This document shows, one piece after another, positions 61,397-64,000 of a stretch of 64,000 bases of DNA (positions are counted from its first letter, which is position 1; each line of letters begins with the position of its first letter). Origin of the DNA: a virus. The stretch lies in IMG/VR virus record IMGVR_UViG_3300022700_000177, positions 19,929 through 83,928 of that record; one strand, written 5' to 3'. A model generated the notes under the pieces. The model saw only the letters and a program-made list of their open reading frames with translations, did not search any database and was not told the origin of the DNA. The position numbers and the translations under genes were made by a program.

Positions 61397-61888
61397 TTAA
61401 GTTTCTGTATAGCTAAAAGTTAAGGTTTCTGCACTTAAAGATCCTTGAGAGGCGGTATCTGCTACAGTCATTTGTAATCTCAAAATGTCTCCTTGATATC
61501 CTGTACCTGTGTGGGGTCCAGTATTATTAGCATCCATATCAATTGGAGATCCGCTATCAGCAGTAAACAAATCAGTCCCTGAAATATCTGTATTTTGCTG
61601 AGATTGAAAAGAGCTTTGGACATCATATTGAACACCTATTCCAGTGCCAAATCCATTTGACCCATCAGAATAAGCCTCCAAATCTTGTAAATCCGTATCG
61701 GGTGCCACTGTTACATTTAATTGGAGTTGTTTGGTATAACTATAATTTGTACCGCTCTCAGGAACAGTTAACCGATTATTAGTATCAACTGTGGTATTAT
61801 CTGCACTTTTAAATCTAACAGTACCGTCAGTTTTATCCGTCCCTGTATCAGTCGCCGTCATTTCATGTATTTGTACTGTTGCTGCCAT
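61397..61888 (-). CDS. Virion structural protein, Thr/Ser/Asp-rich
   Basis: 163 residues, beta pattern, MAATVQIHEMTATDTGTD start similar in style to the structural proteins at 37467 and 41016. It is probably a virion surface component. GGAGGAAT precedes the ATG. Confidence 0.55.
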   Translation of the reverse strand: MAATVQIHEMTATDTGTDKTDGTVRFKSADNTTVDTNNRLTVPESGTNYSYTKQLQLNVTVAPDTDLQDLEAYSDGSNGFGTGIGVQYDVQSSFQSQQNTDISGTDLFTADSGSPIDMDANNTGPHTGTGYQGDILRLQMTVADTASQGSLSAETLTFSYTET

Positions 61889-61896
61889 AATTCCTC

Positions 61897-63960
61897 CTAA
61901 TTCTTATTTTTTGCTATAAAATTAAATATCTTACTATTTGCAACAAAAGTTGTTATTGGTTCAGGAAAAGCATCTTCTCCAATTATAGCATCCAGATATA
62001 CCATTTGAGAAAATATTCCTGATACAATAGCATCCATTTGCACAGTTGTAGACATTGAACGTAAAAGCATCGCGTCCATTACTGTGGATATAGTTTGATC
62101 AAATTTTGTAAGTAAGGCATCCAAACTTGTTGTAGAGGTTAATCCTGAAGCCAGGAGCAAAGCATCCAGAGTTGTTATTTCTGTATAGCTCTTAGATAAA
62201 ATACTATCAAAACTTAAAGAATTTGTTTTTACTTTCTTTGTTAATGCATCTAAACTCAATTGGGATGAAAAGGTTTTAGAAATTAAAGCATCCATATCTA
62301 TAGATAATGAAATACCCTCTTTCTCAATTAGAGCATCCAAACTTGTTGTTTCTGATAATCTTTCAATTAAAATTGCATCCAGTGAAACACTCTCTGTTAA
62401 GCCCTCTTTTAAAATTAAAGCATCAATTGAAGTAGTTGCCATTATACCCAACTTATTAAGTAAAGCATCAATTGAGACAACTTCGGTTTGTCCTACTTTA
62501 CTAACTATTCCATCAAAAGATAAAGAGGATATTAAAGTTTTTTGTAAAACTGCATCTAAAGAGGTAGTAACTAAATTTTCAGAAATAGATATTAAAATTG
62601 CATCCAGTGAAACACTCTCTGTTAAGCCCTCTTTTAAAATTAAAGCATCTAAATCAACATTTTCTTGAAGGGATTTTTGAATTAATGAGTCCAAGTCTAC
62701 AGTAGAAGTAATCCCAGATTTTAAAAGCAGTGCATCTAAATCAACGTTTTCACTTTTGGCTTGTTGCAATAAAGCATCAAATAATAAGGTTTTTATTTTC
62801 GAAGATTGTATTAAGGAATCCAACCCTGTTCCTATTGTCTGCCCTTTTTGAACTAAGGAATCCAAGCTAAGAGAAGAACCCAGTTGCTTAGAAATAACAC
62901 CGTCCAAATCTGTAACAACACTTTTCAAAGCGGATAGAATGGAATCAATGGACAAATCTACTGTTTGTTGCTTGCTTACCAGGGCGTCCAGGCCGGTGGT
63001 CTTGGAGATCGACTTGCTGATCAGGGCATCCAGGCTGGTGGTCTGCGTCACCGTCGTGCCGCCGCCGACTTCTGTAAAATAGAGCGGACAATAAAAATCC
63101 ACCCCGGTATTTTCTATTTTGCCTTCAATAACCCTATTGTTTGCCGGGGCTGCAAAAAAGTTGTGGTAACACTCATAATAATAATCATTGGATGAGCCGT
63201 CTTTTCGAAGGGCCGCATCGTAATATGACGAGCTACTCACCTCGATAACCGCGCCTGTTGCACCGCTTGGCAGTGTTGATAAATCCTGGTAGCTGCCCGT
63301 AGTGCTCAATGACATATCCGTTGCATTGGTATTAGTAGTCGCCCCCTCGGTCATCCAACCCATGAGCCAGAAGTCTTGATGGCTGGAATCACGGTACGTC
63401 TCACAGATCTCGCTTCCGTCCAGTCCAATCATGGCCCCAATAATTTCAAAACCAGAATCGCCCGTGCGGTTATCAGACGATCCATTCTTTCGAAAACCGT
63501 AATTGCGGCCACCCAGATCTGTGGTGTATTGCCATATAGCGACTATAGCAGTGTCATCTCCGGTGTCGGTCGATATGTCGGTATCGGCCCAAGTGCCACC
63601 AGCTCCGCCGTACTCAGTGGCATTAGTAAGCCAACCGGCTTCAGCTTCCAAGTATCCGACCAGATAGATTTTTACATCAGTCGAGCCGATATATAGATCG
63701 ACATTTAGAGATCCTCCGCCCGCATCGTGGACTCCGCAGGCCGCCATCGTATGCCGGAGACGGGCTACCCCGGCTGTCCGATTATCAGTGCTGTTGCCAT
63801 GCCTCCAGCCAACGTCATATTTCGTAGAGCTATGAGTATTGATGACGTGCAGCAGTACGCCCGTGCAATCCCCAGAGACGTAGCTGGACACATCAACTGA
63901 CACCCAGGAACCTGTAGTCCCTGGTGTGATGTCTTGGTAATCAACCTCAGTATAACTCAC
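61897..63960 (-). CDS. Large fibre-like protein with 14-15 residue repeats
   Basis: 687 residues with a GTG start after AGGA. Residues 1-300 are three related beta modules, each with an R-(K/H)-(N/D)-G-S-S-D-N-R-like turn (WRHGNSTDNR, FRKNGSSDNR, LRKDGSSND). Residues about 305-660 are about 25 repeats of 14-15 residues on the pattern SLDALI-K. The C-terminus PITTFVANSKIFNFIAKN may anchor it. The first 1 kb is GC-rich and the repeat part is AT-rich. The fold of the repeats, perhaps a beta solenoid, is unknown. Likely a fibre or surface protein. Confidence 0.68.
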   Translation of the reverse strand: MSYTEVDYQDITPGTTGSWVSVDVSSYVSGDCTGVLLHVINTHSSTKYDVGWRHGNSTDNRTAGVARLRHTMAACGVHDAGGGSLNVDLYIGSTDVKIYLVGYLEAEAGWLTNATEYGGAGGTWADTDISTDTGDDTAIVAIWQYTTDLGGRNYGFRKNGSSDNRTGDSGFEIIGAMIGLDGSEICETYRDSSHQDFWLMGWMTEGATTNTNATDMSLSTTGSYQDLSTLPSGATGAVIEVSSSSYYDAALRKDGSSNDYYYECYHNFFAAPANNRVIEGKIENTGVDFYCPLYFTEVGGGTTVTQTTSLDALISKSISKTTGLDALVSKQQTVDLSIDSILSALKSVVTDLDGVISKQLGSSLSLDSLVQKGQTIGTGLDSLIQSSKIKTLLFDALLQQAKSENVDLDALLLKSGITSTVDLDSLIQKSLQENVDLDALILKEGLTESVSLDAILISISENLVTTSLDAVLQKTLISSLSFDGIVSKVGQTEVVSIDALLNKLGIMATTSIDALILKEGLTESVSLDAILIERLSETTSLDALIEKEGISLSIDMDALISKTFSSQLSLDALTKKVKTNSLSFDSILSKSYTEITTLDALLLASGLTSTTSLDALLTKFDQTISTVMDAMLLRSMSTTVQMDAIVSGIFSQMVYLDAIIGEDAFPEPITTFVANSKIFNFIAKNKN
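62366..62424 (-). repeat. 59-base direct repeat, copy 1
   Basis: Identical over 59 bases to 62591-62649, 225 bases away, which is exactly five 15-residue protein repeats. A recent duplication or gene conversion inside the repeat array. Confidence 0.85.
62591..62649 (-). repeat. 59-base direct repeat, copy 2
   Basis: Second identical copy of the segment at 62366-62424; see that entry. Confidence 0.85.
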
Positions 63961-64000
63961 GTTGCATCCTGATCGAGAGAGATAGAGACAGACTTGTTTT

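Noticed and set aside
1-64000. Integrase, lysogeny repressor, transposase, tRNA genes and CRISPR arrays
   Set aside because: None was recognised. The repeats seen are coding repeats within the fibre-like gene, not spaced palindromic repeats.

Overview
The window is part of a tailed bacteriophage genome. It is AT-rich, densely packed and uses standard ribosome binding sites. The left half (1 to about 34.77 kb) is all on the + strand and carries replication, recombination, nucleotide metabolism, base modification and glycan genes. The right half (about 34.76 kb to the end) is all on the - strand and carries head, tail and fibre genes. A single, non-contractile-type major tail protein, a 1745-residue tape measure and no sheath gene suggest a siphovirus. 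I see no integrase, repressor, tRNA gene or CRISPR array. Terminase, portal, primase and ligase genes are not visible and should lie outside the window. A lipoprotein with a clear lipobox hints at a host with two membranes, but the host cannot be named.

Left half in order: a DnaB-type helicase with a cysteine-rich insertion (1.1-2.6 kb); small unknown genes; a ribbon-helix-helix regulator followed by queD and queE, then a promoter-led DNA-binding protein and folE (4.6-7.1 kb); a histone-like small protein and a strong terminator (7.36 kb); a glycosyltransferase, a second pterin-synthase-fold protein, an M15 peptidase and a DpdA-like DNA transglycosylase (7.7-10.9 kb). FolE, QueD, QueE and DpdA together point to 7-deazaguanine in the phage DNA; QueC is not in the window. 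Next comes a nearly complete replisome and recombination set: beta-type sliding clamp, polymerase I with a uracil-DNA glycosylase-like N-terminus, clamp loader, single-strand binding protein, RecA/UvsX, 5'-3' exonuclease, resolvase-like nuclease, and an SbcC/SbcD system whose ATPase is split into two genes at the zinc hook (11.4-24.5 kb). Then follow small zinc-ribbon proteins, a thymidylate-synthase-like enzyme, class II ribonucleotide reductase and dUTPase (24.5-29.5 kb).

From 29.5 to 35.6 kb lies a glycan cassette: three glycosyltransferases, a very recognisable GDP-mannose 3,5-epimerase, two sulfotransferase-like proteins and, convergently, a fucosyltransferase-like protein. Its logic fits synthesis of a sulfated glycan containing L-galactose, a proposal that rests on family assignments only. 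A + strand terminator lies inside the convergent gene.

Right half, read in its direction of transcription from high to low coordinates: a large fibre-like protein with about 25 repeats of 14-15 residues, small structural and carbohydrate-binding proteins, a lysis-like group (lipoprotein, tiny membrane proteins, NlpC/P60-like protein), prohead protease fused to scaffold, decoration protein, lambda E-type major capsid, connector proteins, tail terminator, major tail protein, tail chaperones with a probable -1 frameshift, tape measure, and a series of distal tail and lectin-like adhesion proteins.
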